A DNA stretch of 64,000 nucleotides from Phycomyces blakesleeanus NRRL 1555(-) (lineage: Eukaryota; Mucoromycota; Mucoromycetes; Mucorales; Phycomycetaceae): assembly GCF_001638985.1 (NCBI RefSeq), contig NW_017265135.1, positions 3,645,158 to 3,709,157 of the forward strand, read 5' to 3'. The notes under the pieces were generated by a model. The model did no database searches. It was not told where the DNA came from and saw nothing but the letters and a program-made list of their open reading frames with translations. The translations under genes and the position numbers were made by a program. Positions 37,079-49,780 of this stretch are shown piece by piece; the first letter of the stretch is position 1, and the number at the start of each line of letters is the position of its first letter.

Positions 37079-40000
37079 TGCCTTCTATCCCCCACTGCTG
37101 TAATGTTGTCTGCTGTTGTGCTCAATGTAGCAGAAATTCACAGGGATACTCATTGGTGACAAGCAGAACTGCTGAGCGCCATATTAGAAAAGATGAGCTT
37201 GAGAGAATCGAGAGACTGGATACGGCTGAATGATTGGCAAATAGTATGTTATATTCAGGGTTTATTTTTTGATTACTGAGTAATAACTTCTTTATTTTTT
37301 AATTTTAATGAAACACAGCTGTGCAAGAAAAACAAATGATGGACGTTGATACCCAATGTAAGAAAAGAAAAGAAAAAAATATTTGAAAACCAGTAGAGAC
37401 AATAAGCTAAACTAATCTATATTTGTATATATCTCGACCTGTCAATCTGAATCCATTGAAAAAATAGACAATCAGGCCGACTCACCTGATTCGAATGCTG
37501 CCATGATGGCTGACAATGTCTTAGTAGACGATGAGATCAGCAAGGTCAATGGCAATGACTCTGACATTGAAAGAGACATGAACTCTGTCTCTGGCAGTGG
37601 TGAAGAAGAAGGTATCAAGACAGATGTTGAAGAGTTTGTTAATGAAGGTCAGTCATAAATGATTTTGTTTTCTTAAAAACAGACCTAAAGAAAATTTGTT
37701 CTAATTTATTTTTGTTAATTTTAAATAGACCCATTTGATGCTCCTAACATGCCTGAAAACCCTGTCCATTGGTTCATTGCTACCTTTGCCGTTCTTTTTA
37801 TCTCGCATTATGTTGTTAACAAAGGTGCCGCCATATTGATTGAATTTATCAATCAGTTACTCAAGATCTACGGCAAAGATTTCCAATTACCAAAAAGTCT
37901 TATTGGCCTGCAAAGAATGACTGGTTTTCCAATTACCCCAATGGTATCAAGAAGTCTGTTGTATGTAAAGACTGCCACAAAGTTTACAAACAAGATGTGC
38001 CTCTCCCTACTCATTGCGACTTCAAAAAGCATGGTTCTCGATCAGCATGTAATTGTGAATTGATGAAGGTTTCATCTTCTGGTGCCATGGTAGCCAAGCA
38101 ATCATACGTCTACAACTCTATCCAGTGATCACTACAAGTTTTCTTTCTTTGTTCTGGGTTCGAGCAAAAAATCAGACAATGAAACAAAGAGCTTAAGGTC
38201 GTAGATACACTATGCAACGTCTATGGTGGTGCTATGTGGAAGGAGCTAAAGGACCAAAGTGGCGTATCGTTTGTGGATGAATCTCGTTCATTGATGCTAA
38301 CAATGAACATCAACTGGTTCCAGCCATTTGATGGCGTTACATATTCAACTGGAGCTATCTACCTTGCAATAAATAACTTGCCTTGTGAGGAAAGATTTAA
38401 GCTTGAAAATGTCATCCTTGTTGGTTTGATGCCTGGTTCTAAGGAGCCAAAGACCAAAGAGATCAACCACTATTTAAAGCCAATAGTCAATTAATTGCTG
38501 CAGTTGTTTACGGGGATAACCATCCCAACCTTTGAGTGCCCAGCCGGTGTTAATGTACGTGCCGCATTACATATAGTTGCCTGTGACATCCCCACTGCCA
38601 GGAAGACCAGTGGATTCACCACCCACAACAGTACTTGTGCATGTCCCAGATGTGTGAGGCAGTTTACCAGGTTATCAAGCACCAATCAGGTCGACTTCAG
38701 TGGGTTCGACTATTTGACGTGGAAAATCCATAGCGGTCTGGAAAACAGGTTGCATGCTGAGGAGTGGAAGAGTGCCAGTACGCCCTCAGAAAGGCATCAG
38801 TTGGAAATCAAAAATGGTATTTGATGGTCGCAGCTGCATTGCCTTGGATACTTTGATCTAGTACATGGAACGATCATCAATCACATGCATAATTTATTCC
38901 TGGGGACATCAAAGAGAATGATGAAGTGGTAGATAAAAGAAGGACTGATAGACAATAGAAAGCTAGCTATGATGCAAACAATGGCAGAGACAATGGTGGT
39001 GCCAATGGATTACGTGGTGTTGAAATCGAAGATTGGAAAGGACTTTCCATACATGAAAGCTGATGAATGGAAGTCCTGGGTGCTAGTGTATTCGCCTATC
39101 TTGTTGAAGGCTGTCCTGCCAGTTGAAATGTTCAGAAATTGGATCAGTTTTGTTGATGCCTGCCGCCAATTAGCAAAGCCAAGCATCACGTTCTCTGACA
39201 TTGACGACGGCCATAAATTTCTTCAAGAATTCTGTACTGAGTGCCAGCGTATTTACACTCCAACTATTCTCACCTGTAACATGCATTTACATCTCCATCT
39301 TTGCGAGACCATCCGTGATTTTGGACCAGTATATGGATATTGGCTCTTCGGGTTTGAGCAATATGATGGTCTGCTAAAGAACGTGAATACAAACAGAAAA
39401 AATTCCTTTGAGGTTACATACATGAATAGTTTCGTCCAAGATACATTCAAAGGTGATTTTGTTCATGCTGCTCTCACATGCCCAAGCCAAGTACTGTTTC
39501 TTCCTCTTCTCGCCAAGCTTACTGCCACAGCTCAACCCTCCACTTCAAAAAATACAATAACTTTTCCTCAGCGCCCGTTCAGACTATCAGCCTTCATCCA
39601 AGCATACTCAAACCCTTCTCTTCCAGTCCTTGGCAATGAACCTCTTTCTCCATCCGCATTTCCTCTCCATATTGAACCCCCATCAGCAATGAGTGATGTC
39701 AACTATCCTCATTTGCTTGATTACTATAAAGTCGCATACTGCATGCCAAATCTTGAAGGTTACCAGCATCCCTCCTCTCCATTCTCCTTTGTTGACAACC
39801 AAATCATAAAGTTGAAATCAATCAATTTGCTTGGTCAGGTTTACAAAGGCTGCAAATATGCTTCTGGTCGTGGCTCATTTGTTCAATCTCTGTTCCTTGG
39901 AAGTCAAGGCAACAATTGGTTGGCATACACTGGCCAAATTCAGTATCTGTTCTTGCACTCTTTCACTCCACCAGTAGATAACACAGAGCTCCAAACACGT

Positions 40001-40237
40001 GTCGTTTATCAAGATAAACACGTGTTTGCGTTTGTTAAGTGGTTCCAGATTGAGCATGACCATTCAAGAGAGTTGGAAAGTGTTGACATCTGCAGTGCAG
40101 ATTTTATTGCGTGTGGTTTTGAATGCATCTTGCTAGTACATCAAATAGCATCAGTTGTTGCAACATGTGATTATAAAACCAGCACAAATAATAAGAAAAT
40201 ACTTGTCAACGCTTTACCACACAAACAATACAATTAA
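37079..40237 (+). pseudogene. Tnp2/Plavaka-like (CACTA-related) transposase, element A
   Basis: The first exon, from 37079, encodes a zinc-binding N-terminus (CCCAQCSRNSQGY ... RTAERH). Short acidic exons follow (about 37465-37648), then the main exon from about 37730. The core has NINWFQPFDG, ENVILVGLMPGSKEPKTKEI, ARKTSGFTTHNSTCACPRC and NHMHNLFLGTSKRMM, all typical of Tnp2-family transposases. The C-terminal part from 38969 to 40237 is open (422 residues). Frameshifts near 37.93 and 38.1-38.2 kb and stops at about 38492, 38822 and 38929 disable it. It faces the intact second gene at 40377-41505. Confidence 0.75.
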
Positions 40238-40376
40238 TATTTAATACATTTCTTTTTTAATAAAAATTTTCAATATATAAGCTAATGTAGTCTTATTATA
40301 TATGTTGCGAACAATACATATGTGTTAAGAAATTTTGAGAGTAAAAGAAAAAAAAATGACAAAAAATGAGTTTTAT

Positions 40377-41505
40377 TTATGACTCATATTTAAGAGCCCA
40401 TTGAGGTAGAGCAGGATCTAAATCAATTGGGACTGTTGATTCCACTGTTCTACCATAAACTCTCTTAAGCAGTTGGCGGGAATTTGCACCCAATTGCTTA
40501 ACAACAAACGAGTCAACCTCCATAATGAATTTGTTAAGCTAAGTAATAAACATATATTAACATTCAGCCTGGCATCATTCAAAAAAGAAAACTGTTAGGT
40601 TTTACCTCGTCACTTCTCCAACTTGGGCGAGCAACACGAATCTCATTTCTTGGCTGAGAGGGGGACATATCATCGTCTGATTCGCCTTCAGACATGACCG
40701 ACTTTTGGATCAGTCCAGAGCAGTTTCGACCCATCTTGAGATCAATGTCAGCCTTGTAAGCATCATAAGCAAGGCGACGGCAAGTGTAGTTCTAAAGGAA
40801 AAAGACAATACAATTAATATTCTAATTGTTATTATTTAGCATAAATTGAAAATATAGTTTACATCAGTTTCACGGCCAGATCTTCTTGAATTAGTGTTCA
40901 AGGCTTGTCTTGTTTCCAGAAGTTCCCTTTGCTGGCGATATCTACTACAGAAGTTTGTGTATATACACTTACAAAGGTCGCATGTCCTCATATCAGTGCC
41001 AGCAAACTTCTTTTCCAAGTAATACAAGAGTTGTTTGACTAACTCTCTATTTGGAGAGCGATCAAAACGAACATCAACTGCCCACTTTGGTTTTATGGTG
41101 TTTGCTTGGATTTCTGCCTGGTCTCTTGATTTTAGCTTTGGGTTCCACATATAACCATGAATGTATCCCTATTATATTTTAATTAGCAACAAGATTGGCA
41201 AGTGTCTTTTGTATCTTTATACTTACAAATACAGCGTTTGTATCACTTGATTCGGTGATGAGAAGGGCAGCAGAAGTGGATGCAACACTAGTGGGCACAT
41301 GCGCAGATGCTGGGAGGGCAGACAAGGCATCAATGCCATTAATGGCGGTTGCGTTACCAGTGATCACTACACCAATTCTTGTATCCATCAATGTGATCTT
41401 ATCCTTCATGGCCTTCATCTCTTCTTTCATCGCATTCAAAGCTTGTAGCAACTGGACATCAGTGCTAGCAAGAGAAGGAGTGAGTCTGCGGTTGGGGGTA
41501 GGCAT
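40377..41505 (-). CDS. Second gene of Tnp2-like element A (unknown function)
   Basis: Four exons, 41505-41227, 41168-40863, 40791-40606 and 40538-40377, give 310 residues. All exons are multiples of three, so every intron is phase 0, and no stop or frameshift is present. Residues 1-93 include a short coiled coil (LLQALNAMKEEMKAMKDKI). The second exon has a Trp/Arg-rich segment and a Cys cluster (TCDLCKCIYTNFCSRYRQQ) that could bind zinc. The third is acidic at its middle (SEGESDDDMSP). The last ends PALPQWALKYES. I recognise no family. The same plan (four exons, phase-0 introns, coiled-coil start, acidic third exon) is found beside the transposase of element B, so it is probably an accessory protein of this transposon type. 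Confidence 0.7.
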
Positions 41506-43985
41506 TATCTGTAATACATTATAATATTTTCAATTGTGAATATTAGTTCTTTTTCTTTTTTAATCTCTTTTGTAAGAGACAATCCATTTATTTTGTTATG
41601 TAAATTACAGTAAATTCGCAACGTAGATTTGTTGAGATGATATAATCAAGAGTGAGTGACATTGAATTGCAAGTAGAAATATTAAGTATTTATAGGCGGT
41701 AGTGATGCTTCAGGAACACTTCAAAGACAACTTCTTGAAACACTGAGATGCAAATTGGCCTTGATACATTTTTTGGCCTCAATTGATCATCTCTTTTCAG
41801 TTTTTTTTTACTATCGTTTATTGGATAAGCTTTTTGGTATATTGTTTCAAACGCGGAAAAAAAATTTATATTTTTTTCTTGCTTCTTTTCTGCTCCTTTC
41901 CTCTTTTCCAACGTTTGTCATTATTATATTAGTGGCTTTTTTTTTGGTAACATACTTCTTTATTAAATACTTTTTTATAAGCAATATAAATTAATACATT
42001 CTTTTATTATTATAATAGATACTCATTTGCTCTCATTTAAATGCATTCATTTCACAATCGCTGTCCAGATTAACAAAAGTTAATATTATATTTTGCGAAA
42101 TTGACATCTATAAAAATTCTTCTGACTTGTTTTTTTTATTACAGACTTGATCATCAAAAATAACTGCTACAAATGAATTTGGTTAAAAACATTAAGGTAG
42201 TGTATATATATATATTATTTTGACATGTATCTTACTAAAATGAAGTCTTATTATAGATGAACACTGTTGATCCCGTCTTTGATTTCCCTTACATTATACA
42301 GCTGGAAATGACATTACATGGTAAGAATCACTACTTTATTTTTTATTTTAGTTATATTAATATTATAATGTGTTAACATAAAATATTATTATTTTTCATT
42401 AGAGTTTTATCAAGTGTTTACAAAGACAATCTATCTCTGTTAATATATATTCTTGCTACTGGTATGTAAATTATTTATTATTTTATTCGATTCACAAAAA
42501 TTAATGTTTTCATTGTTTTTATAGTGAAAGATATCATAAGGAACGCCATGGATTATCAATATCAACATCTATTTTTTGCTCGCTCTTTTCCAATATTTAC
42601 AATATAAGTATAAAAGTGTACACAAAATATAAAAGCATATTACATTATATGTAGTACCCAGCACACATAGCTAATAATTTGCCTATGCTTCTTAAAGACT
42701 GTTGTATTTCAACAAACAGTCTGCTTTCTTTTTATATTTTCAGATATTTCTTTTCTGTAGATAATTATTCTATTCAAACAGTATCAAGCAGACCAGTAGA
42801 AGCAATAACGGATATCCAATAAATCAATACTATAAGATTGTTATAGTTCTAGAAACATTCTGTTCTTTCCAAATAAATACTATTATAAATTTTTATCAAT
42901 AAAACAATTTCTGAAATTAAAATAAAAACAATTGAACTATACTATGGTTCAGAATCCAAAGAATTGCTCAAGTATTGAATTTAATTGGATATAAAAGATA
43001 ACGAAGAGGTGTAATGTTGAACTATACTACTGTGTCAAGATCGAAAATAAATATATTATCCACCTTTAAAGCTCCATATAAAACATATAAAAATAAAACC
43101 TTGGTTTCAAAAAACTCTTTTCAATATCCCAAGTCAGATCAACACACCGAAAGTGCTAAAGAACTATATTCCCATCATTTTTATTTGACCCTACACATGT
43201 GTATAGCTGGTCATGGCATATTGTGCTAAGACAAACTTGTTACATAGTGATATGTATCTGGACTCAATGTTAAACCCCGTCTGGACACCTGAGTAACTAC
43301 GCCTTTACACATATGTATGTCAGGTCATTTTTCCAGTGCATGTAGCAAATCTAACAGAGAGTTCTATGTAATTGGTCATCTCGTCATTTGAGTTTATACA
43401 TATACCTTACAACAGGCCATAAAAAACACTATATTCATTGAGAGTAAAGCGCAAGTATAATATATTATTAGTTTTGTGCAGCTTGCTGGATATAAACTCA
43501 TATATCTTTAGACCCGATCAACCTATATATCTGATCATATATTTCATTGCCATAGATAAAAGTTTACTGTGTATCAAAATTAAATATCACTATTAATGGG
43601 GGAATATTTCATCTTCCACTTAGATTTATTTGATATTTAAGCAAGATAAAATTGGTAAATTTTTTCAGTGTTAAGCATAATCACAAAAGGAAATAATCAA
43701 AAATAATCAAAAATAAAAATAATCAAACTACTAAAAAATAGGAACTCTTGGGAAGCATACTAAAGAAGTAATATTAAGAAGTATAAAGAAACAAGTGTAA
43801 TGCAAAGAGAAGCAAGCTAAAAAGAAAATAAAAATCAAAGAAAAAAATGGAAAAAAAGGGAAAAGCATTTAAAGTCTAACAGGAATTTAAATATTGATAG
43901 CAAAAAAAAAGAAAAAGAGGGAGAAAGAAAATAAATCCAAGAAATCGGATTTTGTCATATCCAGAGATGGAGTCACAACTTTGCA
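41506..43985. other. AT-rich stretch between element A and the LTR cluster
   Basis: No supported gene. Short tandem AATAATCAAA units occur near 43690-43725 and a purine-rich tract at 43800-43940. The left reading frames (41690-41911, 43014-43229) are not recognisable. Confidence 0.5.
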
Positions 43986-44095
43986 CTGTTCATAACTTAA
44001 TAGTCTGTCTATAAGTTGATGTCACATCAAACAAATATACGTTTTTGGTTGATGCTAGAACATTTGACAACATCTGTGTCAGTAATGATGCATGA

Positions 44096-45274
44096 TGTGT
44101 TAGGTTTGTTGTAGATTGTAACAGATTATTTGGCAAATAAAATACAATGATAATAGAATAAAACAGAAGACAGATACAGCAAAAGGCAGCAAGCAGCAAT
44201 AGTTGACAGATAAGAAAAGAGAGAATAACCAATAGAATCGTTGTTAAAATTGAGAGAGAGAGAAAGGAGTATGTGAGGTATTTGGGATTGTTTATGGGTT
44301 AGTATGTCAATAATGGGAAAAGTAGATACTGTGAGAGTCTTCTTTATTAAAGAGACAAAATAATATTGTTTATATCTGCTACTATTCAAATCCCTGTAAT
44401 TCAAATCCCTGTTGTGTAATGGTTGGTTTACACTGTATGAGTGTGTAGTGTATGTGTGCCTGGTGTGTAACAGTTCCAGAGATTGTTAACTTGCCAGGTT
44501 CATTAGCAAAAAGGAACCAGTGTTTGGTTGTGGGGTCTGTTCTTCACTCAATTGTGGTATGTATACCACAGTATGAAAAGAGAAGGATGAAACAGAAAGG
44601 TAATAACCAATAAGGAGACCAAAATCAACAAACAACCTTCCTAAAACCAAGAAACCAATATGTTATGTCGCAAAATAGTATAGATCACAAAGAGAAGAAA
44701 ACAAGAAAAAGATACTGAAACTGATTGACAGATTGATTGATAATTTTATTGAGTTGAGTTTGCTTCTCTTTTTATAATCAACAAGATTTTTTAGTTGATA
44801 ATAGAAGTTCGGAAAAATAAAGATAGTAAAAATAGAATGATGAATAATCAATATAACAAGGATAAAATATATGAATAAAAATATGGTAGAAATATAATAA
44901 TAAAGGTACTGATGTTACGTGGAGATGTCAGCAAGATGAATTATGTGCATTGTAGAAGAGGAATTTTACTAGCATGGGGAACCATGATTTTGAATGAGTA
45001 CAATGTAGACAAATATGTTAACAAGGGAAAAGGAAAAAGTATTGTGTGTAGAAGGAACAGGGAACAGAAACAAGATTTTTCCTGTGCACAAAAAAATTCT
45101 TCTCTTACCACCGAGGGCACAGTACCACATCAACAAACCATTGACATCAGCCTCTCATAACTGGGACAAGACGTCATGACAAACTGCCAAACAAACCTAC
45201 CAAGCAGACTGACCTTCTGGTACTGGATACCACGATATGGCCAAAAGCCGGACTTGCCCACAACACACATGACA
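44096..45274 (-). mobile_element. LTR-like repeat, inverted arm 1 (contains a nested solo LTR)
   Basis: Matches 48916-49780 in reverse orientation along its whole length, once the 302-bp insertion at 44274-44575 is removed (877 versus 865 bp). On - it starts TGTCATGTGTGTT and carries a TATAAAAAGAG promoter-like motif followed by AATAAAAT. A short open frame, 44912-45160 on +, has a diverged counterpart in the other arm but no known family. Confidence 0.7.
44274..44570. mobile_element. Solo LTR with 5-bp target duplication GTATG
   Basis: 297 bp starting TGAGGTATT and ending TACCACA, with GTATG at both sides (44269-44273 and 44571-44575). The homologous arm at 48916-49780 lacks it, giving an empty-site control. 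TTAATAAAG-type signals favour the minus strand as sense. Confidence 0.85.
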
Positions 45275-45578
45275 GTATGTTGTAGCTGGTAAGCTGGAGC
45301 TTAAACAAAAGAGGAGGTTCAAACCAATTGTTCCAAAAAGAGGAAAGGGCAAATGAACCTCTTTTTGTAATTAATTACTTTGACCTTTACTCACATTCTC
45401 ATATAGCAGAAACAATAATTCAATTAACATTCTTACAGATGAGGCATCATATCAAATAAGACCTTAAGACAAATATTCCAAATAATTAGTATAAATATCA
45501 ATAGCAATTGTTCATAATAAAATTATCTTTTATCTACTATATTATTTTGTCTGTTTGATTGTACTTCTTTAAGTATAT

Positions 45579-45650
45579 ACTACAACAAGAAAAAGGGTCA
45601 CTATTAGAGTCATTATTGGGGTCGCTTTAGGGGCCTTTTTTTGTTTGGAC
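45579..45650 (+). mobile_element. CACTA-like terminal fragment
   Basis: ACTACAACAAGAAAAAGGGT followed by repeated GTCATTATTGGGGTCGC-like blocks resembles the ends of CACTA elements (CACTACAAGAAAA). No matching opposite end was found in the window. Confidence 0.35.
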
Positions 45651-45652
45651 CC

Positions 45653-46237
45653 CTGTGTTGTAAATGAGTATTGACTACTGCTGTAATTGAGAATAAGTCT
45701 GAAGGAAATAATATAAGGCCTCAGCTATTCCAGTCAAAGGTGTCTACCGATTACTTTATTATTTAACACACAGGTTTAGCATGCATGATAGTGATTATAT
45801 TTCATATGATGATATCACCATAATATGGGATACATCAGTGGATTATTATAAGCATAATTATAACTCATAAACACATTTACTTTCGATGTTAATACTTCAT
45901 TGGGACTACACACATTTATATAATTAATCATACATTAATTATCCCAAGATCACGTTGCTCTGATTAAGGCTCAGATAGGATCGATTACCTGACCCCAGTC
46001 ATATAATTTTCCCAATCCAAAACAATATAAATAGCAGTAGTAGTTCAGTGTAGGAACCTGGTCAAACTTTGATACAAAATCTTTCTCAATAAACAAAACC
46101 TACACAAGTTCTCACGAATCTTCGTTCCTAATTTCAAATCTTCAATTCTTCCTCTTAAAAACTTCTTCAACTTCAACCACCACAACAATTATCATATTCT
46201 TCATAATTAACACTATTGTAATCTTTTACATCCCTGT
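45653..46237 (+). mobile_element. LTR-like sequence (plus orientation)
   Basis: TGTTGTAAATGAG start, AATATAAATAGCAG (TATA) near 46025, CAATAAACAAA near 46090 and an end in TTTTACA near 46233. The gag remnant to its right is in the opposite orientation, so it belongs to a different insertion. Confidence 0.5.
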
Positions 46238-46324
46238 TAGGGCGGGGTCTTCGTTCTCACACAACTGATTCCCCTTTAGCTCAGTTGTATGGAATGAGAA
46301 TTCCTTGTGGCCTTGTGCCTTGGC

Positions 46325-47473
46325 TCATCCTTCGTCTAACTGGCAGATGGCAGCAGTACATTCTGAACAGAAATGGCGAAGGTGTCCAATCTGGCCACAC
46401 CAGAAACACTTGCGGTTATCTCTACCTCCTTGTTGGTGTGGTCTCACGTTGGAACGGCTGGCAGAGCTTTGGTTACTGCGCTGGCCTGAGCATCCCTGGT
46501 AGTTGGTCCGCATCAACCCTCTCCACTCCATAGCGTCAAGGTCCATAGGGGTGGGACCATTATTGCAAACATACTGCAGAACAACCTCTGGGCGGAAAGT
46601 GGGGACAGGGCAGTGGCTATTCTCAAAAGCTAGAGCAGTGCGGGCGGCTTCGGCAAGGTCCAAGAGTTCCCAGAAGCGGACTTGGCTGCAAGTTTAAGGA
46701 CGCAAACCACTAACAAATCTCTCTAGAGCCTCGTCCTCAGTCATGGATGGAATATCCATACGTAGATCTTGAAAAGTGTCAATATATGATTCAACAGAAC
46801 CAGTCTGGTGCAGAGAGCAAATGCGATCTTGTGCATTTTGAACAGAGTGAACAGGACAGAAATTGTCATTGAGCAAACAAGTAAAAGTTTGTCAGTCCGA
46901 GGTTCTGGTACCATTATCTTCCAGACGATGCCACCAGACGTCAGCACCATCACGAAGCAAAGTTATGGCATATGATGTCCAGCTGTCATAATCCATGCGG
47001 TGGAGCTCAGCAAAACGTTCTACAGAACAAACCCAACCATCGATTGCATTGGCAGAGCAGGCCCCATGATAAAAATCTGGCCGTTCTATCTGTACCAAGG
47101 GAGGCAAAGATACTGGAGCAGGAACAGGGTTCAGGGCAGTATAAGCAGCAGGTAGCTGAGAGCTACAGAGAGCAGCAGTAAAAGCCGCAATTAACTTGGG
47201 CATGGTCATGGCAGCCAGGGCAGCAGGAGCAGCAAGGTTGACTGGAGCAGGAGGAGTACTCATGGGCAAAGAGCTGGGAACAGGTATGTGGACCAGAGAG
47301 TCGGGAGAAGGAGGTGTAGAAACAGGTACACCAGATAGTTTGGCAACCATGTTTTGGGCTTGGGTGTCCCAAAAAGCTATACGGAAAGAAGAGGAATGGA
47401 GATGCTGTTCTTCAGGAAGTGAAGGCACAGTATGGGAAGCAGCAAAAGAACTAGCAAGTTCAGCGGGAAGCAA
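46325..47473 (-). pseudogene. Ty3-like gag pseudogene
   Basis: Reading from 47473 (MLPAELASSF) the frame crosses two in-frame stops (TGA near 46893 and TAA near 46694) without frameshift. A Pro/Ala-rich N-terminus precedes a capsid-like segment (DGWVCSVERFAELHRMD, VWWHRLED, SVESYIDTFQDLRMDIP, EALERFVSGLRP). A nucleocapsid knuckle CFWCGQIGHLRHFC follows at about 46412-46371. Protease and polymerase are missing beyond about 46280. It belongs with the LTR at 47570-47976. Confidence 0.8.
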
Positions 47474-47569
47474 GGCCTGAACTCGTTTTTTGATTTCAAA
47501 TTTTTTCTTCTGGGTGTCAGTAAACTGGACGCTGTTCTGGTCAGCAAAACAGTTTATTCAGCTACCAAT

Positions 47570-47976
47570 TGTCAAGTCTCAATCTGGTATTTCTTTTCTG
47601 GCACTTGTAACTAAGTTGCAGAATCAATACCACTGGGGATCGTTAAGTTTTTAAGAATAGTTTTTAGATAAGAATAAAGATGCCTTTTTATTAAATGTAT
47701 TTCTTGACTATTTATACAAAATGATAATTGATTTCTGGCTAAAAGAATAGCTACGATAATATGTCTTAGGTGCTTGTTGTCCACTAATATCTTCTACAAG
47801 TATAGTCACTATTTTAAATATCTAAAACATATATGAAAGACCAATCGGCAAAGTCAAGATCCTTTATCCTAAAAAGTCAACCATTACTGGTTGCTTGTAA
47901 ATCCCGATTTTGGTGACCGATGTCAACTCTGACATTATTATAGTAAAAGAAAGACCAACCCAGATTGGGAACAACA
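47570..47976 (-). mobile_element. 5' LTR of the gag pseudogene element
   Basis: On - it starts TGTTGTTCCCAATCTGGG, contains TTGTATAAATAGTC and AATAAAAAGGC, and ends CTTGACA. Two bases later comes TGGTAGCTG, a canonical spacing for a primer-binding site. A related LTR start occurs at 62735. Confidence 0.75.
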
Positions 47977-48012
47977 TCTGACAAAAGTTTGAATTTAATT
48001 TTTTGATGAAAA

Positions 48013-48083
48013 GGTCGTGCCGAGGATCGAACTCGGATTGGTAGATTCAAAGTCTACCGTGATAACCATTACACCACACAACC
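48013..48083 (-). tRNA. tRNA-Gln (anticodon UUG)
   Basis: The minus strand folds as a full cloverleaf: acceptor stem GGTTGTG/CACGACC, a D arm with TGGTTATCA, anticodon stem GTAGA/TCTAC around loop CTTTGAA (anticodon TTG), and T arm with GTTCGATCC. A TTTT terminator follows downstream on - (near 48005). No intron. An LTR starts about 36 bp downstream of its 3' end. Confidence 0.93.
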
Positions 48084-48915
48084 ACATACTGTTAACACTA
48101 TGTGTTGTTAACATTTTTGTCTGTTAACACAATTTCGGTTGTCCGGCAGTGCAGTGACGTTGCAGAATTCTTTATAATTCTAGAAAAAATTATATTCTAT
48201 TATTATTTTTTGATTTTCCGATGGCAGCCCAGACTGAATAGAAAGCTATTTTTCTATTTCTAGAGCAGAACATCAATAAGTACAACAAAAAAGCATCAGC
48301 CTGTTAATAATAACTTCACGTAATCACACATCGTATCATATTTTCTCACTAAATTTAACTGAACAAATCAACTTGGAATTATTATTATTTTTATTATATA
48401 TTTTCACAAGCGTAATTATCTTAATGATTATGACTTAATAATTATTTTATTTTATTTGTACTTAATGATAGTAAAGAACAAATCACATTTAATAGATCAT
48501 CGATTGTACAAGTTTTTTTTTTTTTTTTATAATTTTATTTATTTAATTATTTAACAAGTAAATTGCAAAACTATAAATATTGCAATACTTGCATTTAAAA
48601 AACATTGATTTTGCTTTGTTTTATTTTCTGACAACAAGTTCTCTTAATATTTAACCCTGTTGATATTTTACTTGTTTGATTATCTAAGTATATTGAGTCA
48701 AGTCTATTGAGATTGATCATTTGTACTATTTTTCTTTTATTTTTCTCTTATTAATTTTATTATTTTTAATTCTACATTCTCTTTTGAGTTTGTCTTTTTT
48801 CTCTTGTAGAAAAAAGAAGTTGTTTCGTATCTATAAACCCATTCAAACCTCGAAAACCATGATAACATCACCTGTCAACATTTACCACAAATACAAACAC
48901 CATATGTATCACTGA

Positions 48916-49780
48916 TGTCATATGTGTTATAAGCAAATTCAGCTTTTGGTCATGTTGTAGTGTCTGATACCAGAAGGTCAGTCTGCTCAGTAGATTTGTC
49001 TGGCAGTTTGTTGTGACGTGTTGTCCCGGTTATGAGAGGCTGATGTCAACGGTTTGTTAATATAGTGCTGTGCCCTTGGTGGTAAGAGGAGAATTTTTCC
49101 ATGCACAGGAATAATCTCGTTTCCATTCCCTGTTCCTTCTACACACAATACTTTTTTCTTTTCTCTTGCTAATATATTTGTCTACATTGTACTCATTTGA
49201 AATCATGGTCCCCCATGCTAGTAGTATTTCTCTTCTACAATATACATAATTCATCTTGCTGACATCTCTGCATAACATCAGTATATTTATTATTATATTT
49301 TTACTATATCTTTATTCACATATTTTATCTTTGTCATATCAATTATTCATCATTCTATTTTTACTATCTTTATTTTTTCAAACTTCTATTATCAACTTTA
49401 AATCTTGTTGACTATAAAAAGAGAAGTAAATTCAAGTCAATAAAATTATTCTTTGATCCAATTCAGTATCTTTTTCTTGTTTTCTTCCCTTTGTGGTCTA
49501 TACTATTTTGCAACATAAAATATTGGTTTCTTGATTTTAGGAAGGTTGTTTGTTGGATTTGGTCTCCTCATTGGTTATTACTTTTCTGTTTCATCATTCT
49601 TTTTTCATACATCTTCTCTCTCTCACTTTTAACAAAAATTGTATCAGTTGTTCTTTCTTTTCTTATCTTTCAACTATTGCTGCTTGTCGCTTTTTACTGT
49701 ATCTGTCTTCTGTTCTATTCTATTATCATTGTATTTTATTTGCCAAATAATCTGTTACAATCTACAACAAATCTAACACA
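48916..49780 (+). mobile_element. LTR-like repeat, inverted arm 2 (uninterrupted)
   Basis: Starts TGTCATATGTGTT, carries ACTATAAAAAGAG (near 49412) and CAATAAAATT (near 49439) in promoter-to-polyA order, and ends about AACACA. It is the reverse-orientation counterpart of 44096-45274. Confidence 0.7.

Noticed and set aside
46278..46340. tRNA-like start (TTTAGCTCAGTTG resembling an A box) right of the LTR at 46237
   Set aside because: No B box, no pairing acceptor or anticodon stems; probably chance or a primer-binding region relic.
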